This document shows, one piece after another, positions 14,456 to 22,222 of a DNA stretch of 35,356 nucleotides. Made by a program: the position numbers and the translations under genes. Where the stretch lies: the NCBI GenBank assembly GCA_902762435.1, contig CACWOH010000019.1, positions 1 to 35,356 of the forward strand. Direction: 5' to 3'. Origin of the DNA: an uncultured Bacteroidia bacterium. Its GTDB lineage: Bacteria; Bacteroidota; Bacteroidia; Bacteroidales; UBA932. Positions within the stretch are counted from its first letter, which is position 1. The number at the start of each line of letters is the position of its first letter. The notes beneath the pieces were generated by a model, which worked only from the letters and a program-made list of their open reading frames with translations, ran no database searches and was not told the DNA's origin.

Positions 14456-14478
14456 TCTTTAACGAGGAAGAGTATTAA
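14456..14478 (+). repeat. attR, right copy of the attachment sequence
   Basis: This copy still reads in frame as the last residues of the DUF2795 protein (FNEEEY, stop) but is not attached to any gene. It differs from attL only by GAA to GAG and TAC to TAT, both synonymous. It is the original chromosomal 3' end, displaced by the element, and is followed within 32 bases by the original terminator. Confidence 0.85.
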
Positions 14479-14509
14479 GAGAGAATCTTACTCTTAACAT
14501 ACTGATTTA

Positions 14510-14552
14510 CAGCGAGATAAGCAAAATTAATTTGTTTGTCTCGCTGTTTTTT
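14510..14552 (+). terminator. Orphaned original terminator of the DUF2795 gene
   Basis: CAGCGAGATAAGCAAA (14510-14525) pairs with TTTGTTTGTCTCGCTG (14531-14546) as a 16-bp stem with two G-T pairs and a 5-base loop, followed by six T residues. It has no gene upstream at its present position. Its place 32 bases after the displaced 3' end of the DUF2795 gene explains it. Confidence 0.85.
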
Positions 14553-14784
14553 GCATCAGGTTCGGTCGTAAACAGTACTACAAAACGCCAATAATCGCGT
14601 GTTTTACAGATAAACTTGTCTATTTTTCATCCTGCGGATTCTTCCTCGTGAATACTGTTCGGTTTTCGACAGAATACGGGAAACTGAGGCTAAAACAATC
14701 AAAAGCCTCGTAAATAATGTTAAACCGTCCGACTTTCGGGGTTCACATCAGTGTCCGGGAGGTTCTTGTCCCCAAACGGAAGGT
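14553..14784. other. Chromosomal intergenic region right of the element
   Basis: No ORF, RNA gene or strong terminator was seen. A weak inverted repeat GAGGCT (14686-14691) / AGCCTC (14704-14709) is present. The stretch lies between the orphaned terminator and the stop of the minus-strand esterase gene. Confidence 0.4.
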
Positions 14785-15960
14785 CTATTTCTTCCAGAGT
14801 TTCGGGAGGAATCCGTAATAGAGGAGATGCCGCCAGGTGGACCAGTCGTGGCCGGTTTCCCCGATACAGAAGTACTCGTATTCGATCCCGTGCTTGTCGA
14901 GCGCATCCCGGAAGCCTTTGACACGCACGTTGAACATGCCCTTCTCTTCCGCGCCTCCCTGTCCGATGAACAGGTAATCCACCTTGTCGTTGGCTTTCGG
15001 GTCATTGAGGAACCCGGCCAGGGTCTGCTCGGGCGTGTTGTCACCGGCGCTGAGCACACCGAAATTCGCGAAAAGATCCAGGGACTTCAGCCCGACGAAG
15101 ATCGTGTGACGCCCCCCCATCGAGAGACCGGAAATGGCGCGGCCATGCGGATTGGCGATGGTCTTGTAGTGGCTATCGACGAAGGGGATGACGGCCTCGC
15201 GGTACTCACGCTCCATGATATCGAACGTGAGGTCCGCGTGCTGCGGATGATTGCGGTGAACGACCTGATTGTTCACAAGTGCGATCAGCATCGGTTCGGC
15301 CTTCCCTTCTGCGAGAAGGTTGTCCATGATGAAGTTCACGCGGCCGTCGTACATCCAGTTGGACGGGAGTTCGCCGCTGCCGCCCATGAGATAGAGGACG
15401 GGGTACTCCTTCTGCGGGTCATACCGGGGAGGGGTATAGACATAGATCTCCCGCTCCCCTTTGGTAACCGGACTGTAGTAGATATGGCGGGTGACGGCCC
15501 CGTGGGGCACATCCTTCGCGTCCCACCAGGAGGGGCCGTCGCCGTGGACGATAAGCTCGCTGTAAGGAGGCATGGCCGTGAAGGAGGCATACGTATTGTT
15601 GGGATCCGCCATCTTGACTCCGTCGACGACGAGATTGTACTGGTACATATCGACCGGAAGCGGGCCGATGGTAAGGGTCCAGATGCCGTCTTCCCCCTTG
15701 GTGAAAGGGATGTTTCCGCGGGCGCCCATGACCGTGGTCATCGCGCCAGAAAGGGCCACGGACTCCGCTTTCGGGGCCCTGAGCCGGAAAATGACGGTAT
15801 GGTCGTCATTCACCTGCGGCGAATTCAGGTTCGCGCTGAAGGGAATCAGGCCCTCGGTGTCTTTCTGAGGGTTGTAGCTGAGGTTTACGTTCGACTGCTG
15901 GGCGAAAGCCGTCAGGGCGACAAGTAGCGAGACCGCCACGGAGATTGTTTTTTTGTTCAT
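14785..15960 (-). CDS. CE1-like secreted esterase with N-terminal Ig-like domain and altered active-site motifs
   Basis: 391 residues from the ATG at 15958-15960, chosen because the signal peptide (ending TAFAQQ) begins there; the open frame extends 13 codons further up. Residues of about 48-140 form an E-set/CBM48-like Ig domain (VIFRLRAPKAESVALSG, YQYNLVVDG). Residues 150-391 form a feruloyl/acetyl esterase-type alpha/beta hydrolase with Ser280 (GLSMGG) and His371 (ETGHDW). The usual LHGxGG oxyanion motif reads LMGGSGE, and the usual Asp motif (GDTDF in its paralogues) reads GQGGAEEK. Either acidic residue could serve, or activity may be changed. An imperfect -7 box (TATATTGC, 15996-16003, minus) lies upstream. 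It is separated from the related 32822-35185 cluster. Confidence 0.88.
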   Translation of the reverse strand: MNKKTISVAVSLLVALTAFAQQSNVNLSYNPQKDTEGLIPFSANLNSPQVNDDHTVIFRLRAPKAESVALSGAMTTVMGARGNIPFTKGEDGIWTLTIGPLPVDMYQYNLVVDGVKMADPNNTYASFTAMPPYSELIVHGDGPSWWDAKDVPHGAVTRHIYYSPVTKGEREIYVYTPPRYDPQKEYPVLYLMGGSGELPSNWMYDGRVNFIMDNLLAEGKAEPMLIALVNNQVVHRNHPQHADLTFDIMEREYREAVIPFVDSHYKTIANPHGRAISGLSMGGRHTIFVGLKSLDLFANFGVLSAGDNTPEQTLAGFLNDPKANDKVDYLFIGQGGAEEKGMFNVRVKGFRDALDKHGIEYEYFCIGETGHDWSTWRHLLYYGFLPKLWKK

Positions 15961-16043
15961 AGTAGTGTTATTTATACGCTGCAATGGAATACCCTGCAAT
16001 ATACGAAAAATTCTGATGGTATTTCGCTCCCTGTTACATCATT

Positions 16044-16071
16044 AACAGAAAACCTCCTATGCCCGGGAGGT
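16044..16071 (-). terminator. Possible terminator of the MATE gene
   Basis: On the minus strand ACCTCC, an 8-base loop and GGAGGT are followed by TTTC and a T-rich stretch, 19 bases after the MATE stop. The 6-bp stem is short and the T-run interrupted, so this is a weak call. Confidence 0.4.
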
Positions 16072-16089
16072 CGCCGAGTATAAAGGGGC

Positions 16090-17421
16090 TCAATAGCCGT
16101 ACCGCCGGCGGAAGGCCAGGATGAGCACGACGCCCAGGATGCAGCAGCACACGTCCGCGGCGTCGACGGCCAGCCAGATGCCGTCGGGTCCCAGGAGCGC
16201 CGGCAGCAGGAAGACGAAACCCAGTTCGAACACCAGGTTCCGGGTGAATGAAACGGCGGCGGAAACCTTTCCGTTGCCCAGGCCGGTGAACCAGGCGGAG
16301 ATGAACAGGTTGAAGCCGGCGATGAAGAAACTGAGCATATACAGCCGGATGGCGTGCTTCGTCAGGGCGGACAGTTCCGGATCATAACCGACGAACAGCC
16401 GGGCGGCCGGTCCGGCGGAGAGTTCCGACACCAGCATCATCAGGAAGCCCAGCGCCAGCAGCAGGGTGACCGAGTGCCGCAGCAGGCTCTTCAGTTCGGC
16501 CTTGTCCCCGGCCCCGTAGTTGTAGCCGATGATGGGCGTGACCGAGATATTGAAGCCGAAAAACACCGCGGCGAAGATGTATCCGTAATAGAGCAGCACC
16601 GCATAGGCCGCCACGCCGGCCTCTCCCATCATCCTGAGCAGCTGCAGGTTATAGCAGATGGCCAGGACGTTCCAGGAGATGTTGCCCACGTACTCCGACA
16701 GCCCGTTGCTGCAGGCCTTCAGGAGCGGCTCCCGCTCGAAGCGGGTGCGCACGAGGCGGAGCGAACTGCTGTTGCGCCGGCTGGAGAAATACCACAGCGG
16801 AAAGATGCCGCTGACGCAACTGGCGAGCGTCGTCGCGGCCGCGGCCCCGGCGAGCCCCCACTTGAACACCACGATGAACAGCGCGTCCAGTACTATGTTC
16901 GTGACGGCGCTGACAAGTGACATCACAGTCCCGAGCTGCGGCCGCTCCGCTGTCATGTAGAATGACTGGAAACACAGTTGCAGCATGTACGTCGGCAGGC
17001 CGAGCGTGCAGATGCTACCGTAAACGACGCACAGACGGACGGTTTCCCCTTCCGCCCCGAGCAGGCGCGCGAGCGGTTCCATGAACACCAGCAGCGGGAC
17101 CATGAATACCAGCGAGAGGATGACCGTGAAGCGGACGAGCATGCTGAACACGGCGCCGGCCCGGGCCGGGTCGCCCTCCCCCATCGTCTTGGACACCAGC
17201 GCCGATCCGCCGGTCCCCACCATCAGCCCGAGCGCCCCCACCAGCATGACCGCCGGCCAGATGATGTTCAGCGCGGCGAAGGCCGACGTGCCCACGAAAT
17301 TGGACACGAACAGGCCGTCCACCACACCGTATATGCTCTCCACGAGCATCATCAGGATACTCGGAACCGAGGATACGGCCAGGCGCCTGTATCCGTAATG
17401 GCCGTGCAGCGCTATCTCCAT
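16090..17421 (-). CDS. MATE-family multidrug/toxin exporter
   Basis: A 443-residue inner-membrane protein with about 12 hydrophobic segments in two halves. The N-terminal half has the MATE pattern PSILMMLVESIYGVVDGLFVSNFVG, ALNIIWPAVML and GTGGSALVSK, and the second half repeats it with NISVTPIIGYNYGAGDK. Such carriers export cationic drugs or metabolites in exchange for sodium ions or protons. Length is normal for the family. A -7 box at 17430-17437 sits only 8 bases before the ATG, so the transcript may have almost no leader. It is divergent from the GH43 operon and follows no obvious partner. Confidence 0.93.
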   Translation of the reverse strand: MEIALHGHYGYRRLAVSSVPSILMMLVESIYGVVDGLFVSNFVGTSAFAALNIIWPAVMLVGALGLMVGTGGSALVSKTMGEGDPARAGAVFSMLVRFTVILSLVFMVPLLVFMEPLARLLGAEGETVRLCVVYGSICTLGLPTYMLQLCFQSFYMTAERPQLGTVMSLVSAVTNIVLDALFIVVFKWGLAGAAAATTLASCVSGIFPLWYFSSRRNSSSLRLVRTRFEREPLLKACSNGLSEYVGNISWNVLAICYNLQLLRMMGEAGVAAYAVLLYYGYIFAAVFFGFNISVTPIIGYNYGAGDKAELKSLLRHSVTLLLALGFLMMLVSELSAGPAARLFVGYDPELSALTKHAIRLYMLSFFIAGFNLFISAWFTGLGNGKVSAAVSFTRNLVFELGFVFLLPALLGPDGIWLAVDAADVCCCILGVVLILAFRRRYGY

Positions 17422-17429
17422 GGGGGCTG

Positions 17430-17437
17430 CAAAGATA
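17430..17437 (-). promoter_or_regulatory. -7 box of the MATE gene
   Basis: TATCTTTG on the minus strand matches the consensus exactly and lies 8 bases upstream of the ATG at 17419-17421. This implies a transcript start within a few bases of the start codon. No clear -33 element is visible. Confidence 0.5.
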
Positions 17438-17477
17438 AGGAATCCTGATGCAGATATGAAAAAACGGCGCGACTTTC

Positions 17478-17507
17478 TTGCAATGGCGCATTAATTTGTT
17501 ATCTTTG
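17478..17507 (+). promoter_or_regulatory. Promoter of the GH43-esterase gene run
   Basis: TTG (17478-17480), a 19-base spacer and TATCTTTG (17500-17507) match the Bacteroidota consensus. The ATG at 17537 is 29 bases downstream. Confidence 0.7.
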
Positions 17508-17536
17508 TATAACATAACCACATTAAATTCATCATT

Positions 17537-19057
17537 ATGAAAAGGCTTGTCTTTTTGGTGGCTGCCATGCTTTTCACGGCAGGTTGGCTCGATGCCCAGA
17601 CCCTGGGCAAAGACGCCCGTTACTGCAATCCCCTTCCTATGGAAATAGGTCAGGGAAGCGCCTCGGGAGACGTCAGCGTCTTCAAGTGGGAAGGTAAGTA
17701 CTACATGTTCTGCACGGGCGGCGGCGCCTGGGTTTCGTCCGACATGCTCAACTGGGACTACCACTATGTGGCCGGCGTCCCCGTCGCACCGGACGTATGC
17801 CCTTACAACGGTAAGTTCTACATGACCGGAAACAGCATGAACGTCTGGGTGGCGGACAACCCCCTCGGACCGTACGAAGTGCTCGGACAGTGGAAAGGCG
17901 TACCGGACCGCGAGCATGGCTGGAGCCAGGGCTTCGACCCGCACATCTATGTCGACGAGAACAACCAGCCCTACCTTTTCTGGCCGGGCATGGCCATCAG
18001 CGGCATCTATTCCGTCAAGCTGGACCCGAACGACATCACTCAGTTCGTGGGTCCCGTCACGCACCATTTCAGCTTCAATCCCAACCACGTCTGGGAGCGT
18101 CAGGGCGAGCAGAACGAGTTCATCGACGTCGCCTGGATCGAGGGTCCGTGGATCTACAAGCACAACGGAACCTACTACCTGCAGTACTCCGCTTCGGGCA
18201 CCCAGTGGAGGACCTACGCGGAAGGATACTATAAGTCGAAGGACCTCCAGGGCCCGTACGAGTACGCCCCGAACAACCCGCTGCTCCGCCGCACGGACGG
18301 CATCGTGACCGGCCCGGCACACGGCAGCATGGTCACCGGCCCCGACGGCAACATCTGGCAGTTCTACACCGTCGTGCTCCGCAGCGGCGGCCGCCGCATC
18401 GGCATGGACCGCGTGACGGTGGATGCGGACGGCAACCTTACCTGCAACGTCACCGACACGCCCCAGTGGGCCCCCGGTGTGGTCAAGGATCCCGCCAAGG
18501 GCGATTCCGGCTCCATCATCGTCTCCGTCGGCAAGACCAGCATGAGCACGGGCCAGGGCTTCCCCGGCGCGGCCAAGGTCGCTTCCAGCTCGAAGCCCGG
18601 CAGGGGCCCCGAATATGCGCTTGACAATTCCACCGCGACCTGGTGGGAGCCCGAAGACGGCGACGCCAACCCGACGCTCACCATCAGCCTGTCCCCCGCG
18701 GTCGACCGTGACCGGGTGCAGATCTTCAAGATCGACGGCAGCCGCATCCTGTTCGGCGGCGGCACCGGAAGAGGTTTCGCCGGCACGGCAGGCGCCTTCC
18801 CGACCTACCGCTACAAGATCGAAGTGTCCATGGACGGCGAGAACTACACCACCGTGCTCGACAGGTCCGGCAACAACGTTCCCCGGAACGTGCTGTTCGA
18901 CGAAATCGATCCCGTCGAGTGCCGTTATGTCCGCCTGACGATGCTCGACTGGCCGAAGGCCAGCCCGCTCAGCATCCTGGACTTCTCCGTGTTCGGCGTC
19001 CCGACCCGGTATCTGCCTTCCCAGGTTCCCGTCCCGACCCCGCTGGTAATGAACTGA
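17537..19057 (+). CDS. Secreted GH43 glycosidase with C-terminal F5/8-type carbohydrate-binding domain
   Basis: A 506-residue protein with a cleavable signal peptide (about 20 residues, ending LDA-QT). Residues of about 25-345 form the five-bladed GH43 propeller: probable catalytic base Asp45 (SGDVSVF), pKa-modulating Asp134 (GFDPHIYVD) and acid Glu202 (WIEGPW). Residues of about 360-490 resemble a discoidin/F5/8 type C (CBM32-like) beta-sandwich (EYALDNSTATWWEP, ECRYVRLTMLDW). The family contains beta-xylosidases and alpha-L-arabinofuranosidases acting on hemicellulose or pectin side chains; the exact specificity cannot be read. It is first in a run with a paralogue and esterases and has its own consensus promoter. 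Confidence 0.93.
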   Translation: MKRLVFLVAAMLFTAGWLDAQTLGKDARYCNPLPMEIGQGSASGDVSVFKWEGKYYMFCTGGGAWVSSDMLNWDYHYVAGVPVAPDVCPYNGKFYMTGNSMNVWVADNPLGPYEVLGQWKGVPDREHGWSQGFDPHIYVDENNQPYLFWPGMAISGIYSVKLDPNDITQFVGPVTHHFSFNPNHVWERQGEQNEFIDVAWIEGPWIYKHNGTYYLQYSASGTQWRTYAEGYYKSKDLQGPYEYAPNNPLLRRTDGIVTGPAHGSMVTGPDGNIWQFYTVVLRSGGRRIGMDRVTVDADGNLTCNVTDTPQWAPGVVKDPAKGDSGSIIVSVGKTSMSTGQGFPGAAKVASSSKPGRGPEYALDNSTATWWEPEDGDANPTLTISLSPAVDRDRVQIFKIDGSRILFGGGTGRGFAGTAGAFPTYRYKIEVSMDGENYTTVLDRSGNNVPRNVLFDEIDPVECRYVRLTMLDWPKASPLSILDFSVFGVPTRYLPSQVPVPTPLVMN

Positions 19058-19079
19058 TAACTTCGGATAATCCATTACT

Positions 19080-19115
19080 GAGGGTGCGGCAGGACCTGCT
19101 GCACCCTCGGTTTTA
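19080..19115 (+). terminator. Strong intergenic hairpin between the two GH43 genes
   Basis: GAGGGTGCGGCAGG (19080-19093) pairs with CCTGCTGCACCCTC (19095-19108) over 14 positions with one G-T pair; the innermost bases must open to form a loop. It is followed by GG and four T residues. It lies 23 bases after the first GH43 stop. The short T-run suggests partial termination or mRNA stabilisation, letting the two paralogues be expressed at different levels. Confidence 0.6.
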
Positions 19116-19131
19116 TCAAACTTTCGACCAT

Positions 19132-20724
19132 ATGAAAAACAGATTCCTGCTCCTTACCCTGGCCGCGCTCTTCCTCTGCGCGACGGCCGGCGCCCAGCGT
19201 TACTGCAATCCCCTGCCCATGCCCGTCGGCGAAGACGGCGTCGCTTCCGGAGACGTCTCCGTCTTCCTGGACGATGACGGAACCTACTATATGTACTGCA
19301 CCGGCGGCGGCGCCTGGGTGTCCAAAGACCTCCTGAACTGGGAGTACCACTATGTACCGGGCATCGTCACCGCCCCCGACGTCCACAAATACAGGGGAAA
19401 GTACTATATGACCGGCAACGACATCACCATCTGGGAAGCGGATTCCCCCCTGGGTCCCTTCCACGACCTGGGCCTCTTCAAGAACACCGGCGGCCCGGAA
19501 CTCGGCTGGAAGGTGCCCTTCGACTCGATGTTCTATGTGGATGACGACGGCACGCCGTACCTGTTCTGGCCCGGACGCGGCCGCACGGGCATCTACGGGG
19601 TGGAACTGGACAAGGACGACCTGACGCGCTTCGTATCCCCGCCCACGCACCTGTTCAGCTACAATCCCACACACTGGTTCGAGCACTTCGGCGAAGCCAA
19701 CGAATACCAGAATGTTTCCTGGATCGAGGGCCCCTGGGTGTTCAAGAAGGACGGCATCTACTATTGCGCCTATTCCTGCTCCGGAACCCAATGGCAGAGC
19801 TACGCGGCGGGATACTACACCGCAACATCCCCGCTCGGCCCCTATACCTTCGCCGGCAACAATCCGCTGCTCCGCAAGAAGGAAGGCCTCGTGCAGGGTC
19901 CTTCGCACGGTTCCATCGTCCTGGGCCCCGACGGCAACTACTGGGCCTTCTACACCATCATCATGACCATGGGCGGCCGCCGCATCGGCATGGACAGGAT
20001 CGTCTTCGACGACTACGGCAACATGTCGGTGGACGTGACCGAGACGCCCCAGCCCGCGCCGCTCGCAGGACCCGGCACGCGTTCCGGCAAATCCCTGCCC
20101 ATCTCCATCGGCAAGGCCGGCCGCAGCCGGCTGCCCGGACAGGCTCCCGCGACCGAGCAGCCCGGCTTCTATGTCTCCTACGGCTTCGACAACTACAGCG
20201 GCACCATCTGGAAACCGGATCCTTCGGACAAGACGCCGAGCGTGATCATCGACCTTTCCACGGCCGACGGCATCAACGTCATCGACCTGTTCGACGTGGA
20301 CGGCCTCCGCATCATCTTCGGCAACAACGAGCGCGTCAGGAACTTTGCGGGACCTGCCGCCCAGGGTGCGGCCCCCGCGCCGGGAGCCCGTCCCGCCGCA
20401 CGCCCGGCCGCCCCGTCCTTCCCGACCGGCGGCGGCATGTTCATGCCTGCCGGAGGACTCCCGGTCTACAAATACAAACTGGAGGGTTCGATGGACGGAA
20501 AGGACTTCTATATGCTGGTGGACCGGACGGACAATACCAGGATCGCCGACTGCACCTTCGACGACATCGCTCCCAGGCAGTGCCGCTATGTGAAGCTGAC
20601 CGTTACCGGCTGGCCGGAGGGCATCAACCTAGGTATCATCGAAGCCACCGTATTCGGGCGGTATTCCGGATACATCAACCCGGTGAATCCCCAGGAGAAC
20701 GACCGCTATCTTTTCAATTATTAA
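19132..20724 (+). CDS. Secreted GH43 glycosidase, paralogue of the upstream gene
   Basis: 530 residues from the ATG at 19132, where the signal peptide (ending ATAGAQ) begins; the open frame extends further upstream but through the hairpin. It parallels the preceding gene: YCNPLPM start, Asp41 (SGDVSVF), Asp131 (PFDSMFYVD), Glu199 (WIEGPW), and a C-terminal F5/8-type domain (GFDNYSGTIWKP, QCRYVKLTVTGW). Unlike its paralogue, it carries an Ala/Pro-rich low-complexity insertion at about residues 405-440 (AAPAPGARPAARPAAP) inside the C-terminal domain. The two probably arose by tandem duplication and act on the same or related glycan side chains. The next gene follows after 6 bases. Confidence 0.93.
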   Translation: MKNRFLLLTLAALFLCATAGAQRYCNPLPMPVGEDGVASGDVSVFLDDDGTYYMYCTGGGAWVSKDLLNWEYHYVPGIVTAPDVHKYRGKYYMTGNDITIWEADSPLGPFHDLGLFKNTGGPELGWKVPFDSMFYVDDDGTPYLFWPGRGRTGIYGVELDKDDLTRFVSPPTHLFSYNPTHWFEHFGEANEYQNVSWIEGPWVFKKDGIYYCAYSCSGTQWQSYAAGYYTATSPLGPYTFAGNNPLLRKKEGLVQGPSHGSIVLGPDGNYWAFYTIIMTMGGRRIGMDRIVFDDYGNMSVDVTETPQPAPLAGPGTRSGKSLPISIGKAGRSRLPGQAPATEQPGFYVSYGFDNYSGTIWKPDPSDKTPSVIIDLSTADGINVIDLFDVDGLRIIFGNNERVRNFAGPAAQGAAPAPGARPAARPAAPSFPTGGGMFMPAGGLPVYKYKLEGSMDGKDFYMLVDRTDNTRIADCTFDDIAPRQCRYVKLTVTGWPEGINLGIIEATVFGRYSGYINPVNPQENDRYLFNY

Positions 20725-20730
20725 CAGGAT

Positions 20731-22215
20731 ATGAAGAAGTATTTCAGCATCATCGCCTGCGCCGCGGCGCTGTTGTCCGCCGCATGCGGACAGACGGAAA
20801 AACCCTGCCCCGTCCTCGACATCGAAGGCGGGCAGGTCCAGGGTGTCGCCGCCGACCTGGACGGCGTTTACGTGTATCGGGGCATCCCGTATGCCGCCCC
20901 GCCCGTCGGGGACCTGCGCTGGAAGGCGCCCCAGCCCGTCGTGCCCTGGGAAGGGGTTCTCAAGGCGGATGCGTTCGGCCACCCGAGCTACCAGGCCGTG
21001 CACTACCCCGGCAACTACTTCACGGAGTGGGGTTATGGCGACGAGAAGCAGTGCAGCGAGGACTGCCTGTACCTGAACGTGTGGACCAAGTATCCGGGCC
21101 AGGCGGACCGCAAGGCTCCCGTGGCCGTGTGGATCCACGGCGGCGGCTACCGCGAGGGCTGGGGCTCCGAGCCCGAGTTCGACGCGCAGGAGTGGGCCGC
21201 CCGGGATGTCGTCCTGGTGTCCATCAACTACCGGCTCGGCATTTTCGGGTTCATGGCGCATCCGGAGCTTTCGGCTGAAAGCCCCGACGGCGTTTCCGGC
21301 AACTACGGCATCCTCGACCAGATCGAATCCCTGAAATGGGTGAAGAAGAACATCGCCCGCTTCGGCGGCGACCCGGACAACGTGATGATCTTCGGCCAGA
21401 GCGCCGGCGGCGGCAGCGTCAGGACGCTCTGCGCCTCGCCCCTGGCCAAGCCCTACTTCCACAAGGCCGTCATTATGAGCGCCAACGGACTGAACGTCGT
21501 CAAGGACCAGCAGTTCACGCTCGCCGCGGGTCCGGCCGTTCCGCCGGCGATGATCAAGATGATGTTCGGCGGCCAGACGCTGAAGGAGGCGGAAGCCGAG
21601 GGCAAGGCCGTGATGGACTGGGCTGGCCTGACCGACCTGAAGAAGATGCGCGCCGCCGCCACGGACGTCGCCCACGCCGCCAGCGCCCTCTATACCTCCG
21701 CCACCGGCAAACCCGGCATCACCATCACGCCCATCATAGACGGCCGCGTGTCCGTGGAGGTGTTCGACGATGCGGCCGCGGACGGCTCCCTGGCCGACGT
21801 CCCGTACATGATCGGCTACACGATGAACGACATGGGGGACATGTCGGAGGGCATCGTCGCCTTCTGCGAGAACCGCCGCGAGAAGGGGAACAAGGCCTGG
21901 GCCTACGAGTTCGCCCGGCCGCTGCCGGACGACGGCAGCCACCCCGAGGACCGGCTCAAGGGCGCGTTCCACTCCTCCGACCTGTGGTTCGTGTTCAAGT
22001 CGCTGCAGCACTGCTGGCGTCCCTGGGCGCCGGGCGACTGGGACCTCTCCGAGAAGATGATCACCGCCTGGACCAACTTCGCCAAGTACAGCGACCCGAA
22101 CGGCCCGGACGGCGGCGTCTGGACGCCCTGCACGAAGGAGAATCCCGCCTTTATGGTCTTCAAGCTCGATTCCGCCGACGCCGAGGCGTCCGAAATGGGC
22201 AGTCCCGTCAAATAA
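20731..22215 (+). CDS. Type B carboxylesterase, lipoprotein
   Basis: A 494-residue lipoprotein (LSAAC, Cys19) of the carboxylesterase type B family. It shows RGIPYAAPPVGDLRW near residue 50, EDCLYLNVWT, oxyanion motif HGGGY (136-140), nucleophile Ser224 in FGQSAGGGS and probable base His414 (AFHSSDLWFVF). The acid is probably Asp367 or Asp370 (TMNDMGD), where the family often has Glu. It follows the second GH43 gene by 6 bases, so it is likely co-expressed. In this context it may remove acyl or aromatic esters from the hemicellulose that the GH43 enzymes trim. It is distinct from the esterase at 1644, with clear divergence outside the motifs. Confidence 0.92.
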   Translation: MKKYFSIIACAAALLSAACGQTEKPCPVLDIEGGQVQGVAADLDGVYVYRGIPYAAPPVGDLRWKAPQPVVPWEGVLKADAFGHPSYQAVHYPGNYFTEWGYGDEKQCSEDCLYLNVWTKYPGQADRKAPVAVWIHGGGYREGWGSEPEFDAQEWAARDVVLVSINYRLGIFGFMAHPELSAESPDGVSGNYGILDQIESLKWVKKNIARFGGDPDNVMIFGQSAGGGSVRTLCASPLAKPYFHKAVIMSANGLNVVKDQQFTLAAGPAVPPAMIKMMFGGQTLKEAEAEGKAVMDWAGLTDLKKMRAAATDVAHAASALYTSATGKPGITITPIIDGRVSVEVFDDAAADGSLADVPYMIGYTMNDMGDMSEGIVAFCENRREKGNKAWAYEFARPLPDDGSHPEDRLKGAFHSSDLWFVFKSLQHCWRPWAPGDWDLSEKMITAWTNFAKYSDPNGPDGGVWTPCTKENPAFMVFKLDSADAEASEMGSPVK

Positions 22216-22222
22216 CGCCCGG

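Larger units (their letters stand above)
7882..14478 (+). mobile_element. Integrative element of about 6.6 kb inserted in the 3' end of the DUF2795 gene
   Basis: The element is bounded by near-identical copies of the 3' end of the target gene (7882-7904 and 14456-14478). A tyrosine integrase lies directly inside the left end. Three 10-bp-spaced short repeats lie inside each end. Contents in order: integrase, excisionase-like protein, XRE regulator, WYL_2-type protein, second tyrosine recombinase, three-gene cargo with two lipoproteins, split DUF6291-like gene, NUMOD3-like protein, and a 400-base gene-free end. Most of it is AT-richer than the flanks, although 10487-11427 is closer to the host. 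No relaxase, coupling protein, capsid or transposase is seen, so it may be mobilised in trans, be a phage satellite, or be a decayed remnant. Confidence 0.85.

Noticed and set aside
12907-14717. Shared 11-mer CTCGTAAATAA at 12907 and 14707 as possible element ends
   Set aside because: Short, AT-rich, not associated with gene boundaries, and superseded by the 23-base attachment match that keeps the reading frame.
17015-19075. Long minus-strand ORF of 686 codons
   Set aside because: It lies antisense to the GH43 gene and runs on past its end into the MATE gene in another frame. Its composition (His/Val/Asp/Gly-rich) is a by-product of GC-biased third positions on the coding strand, and it has no recognisable domain.
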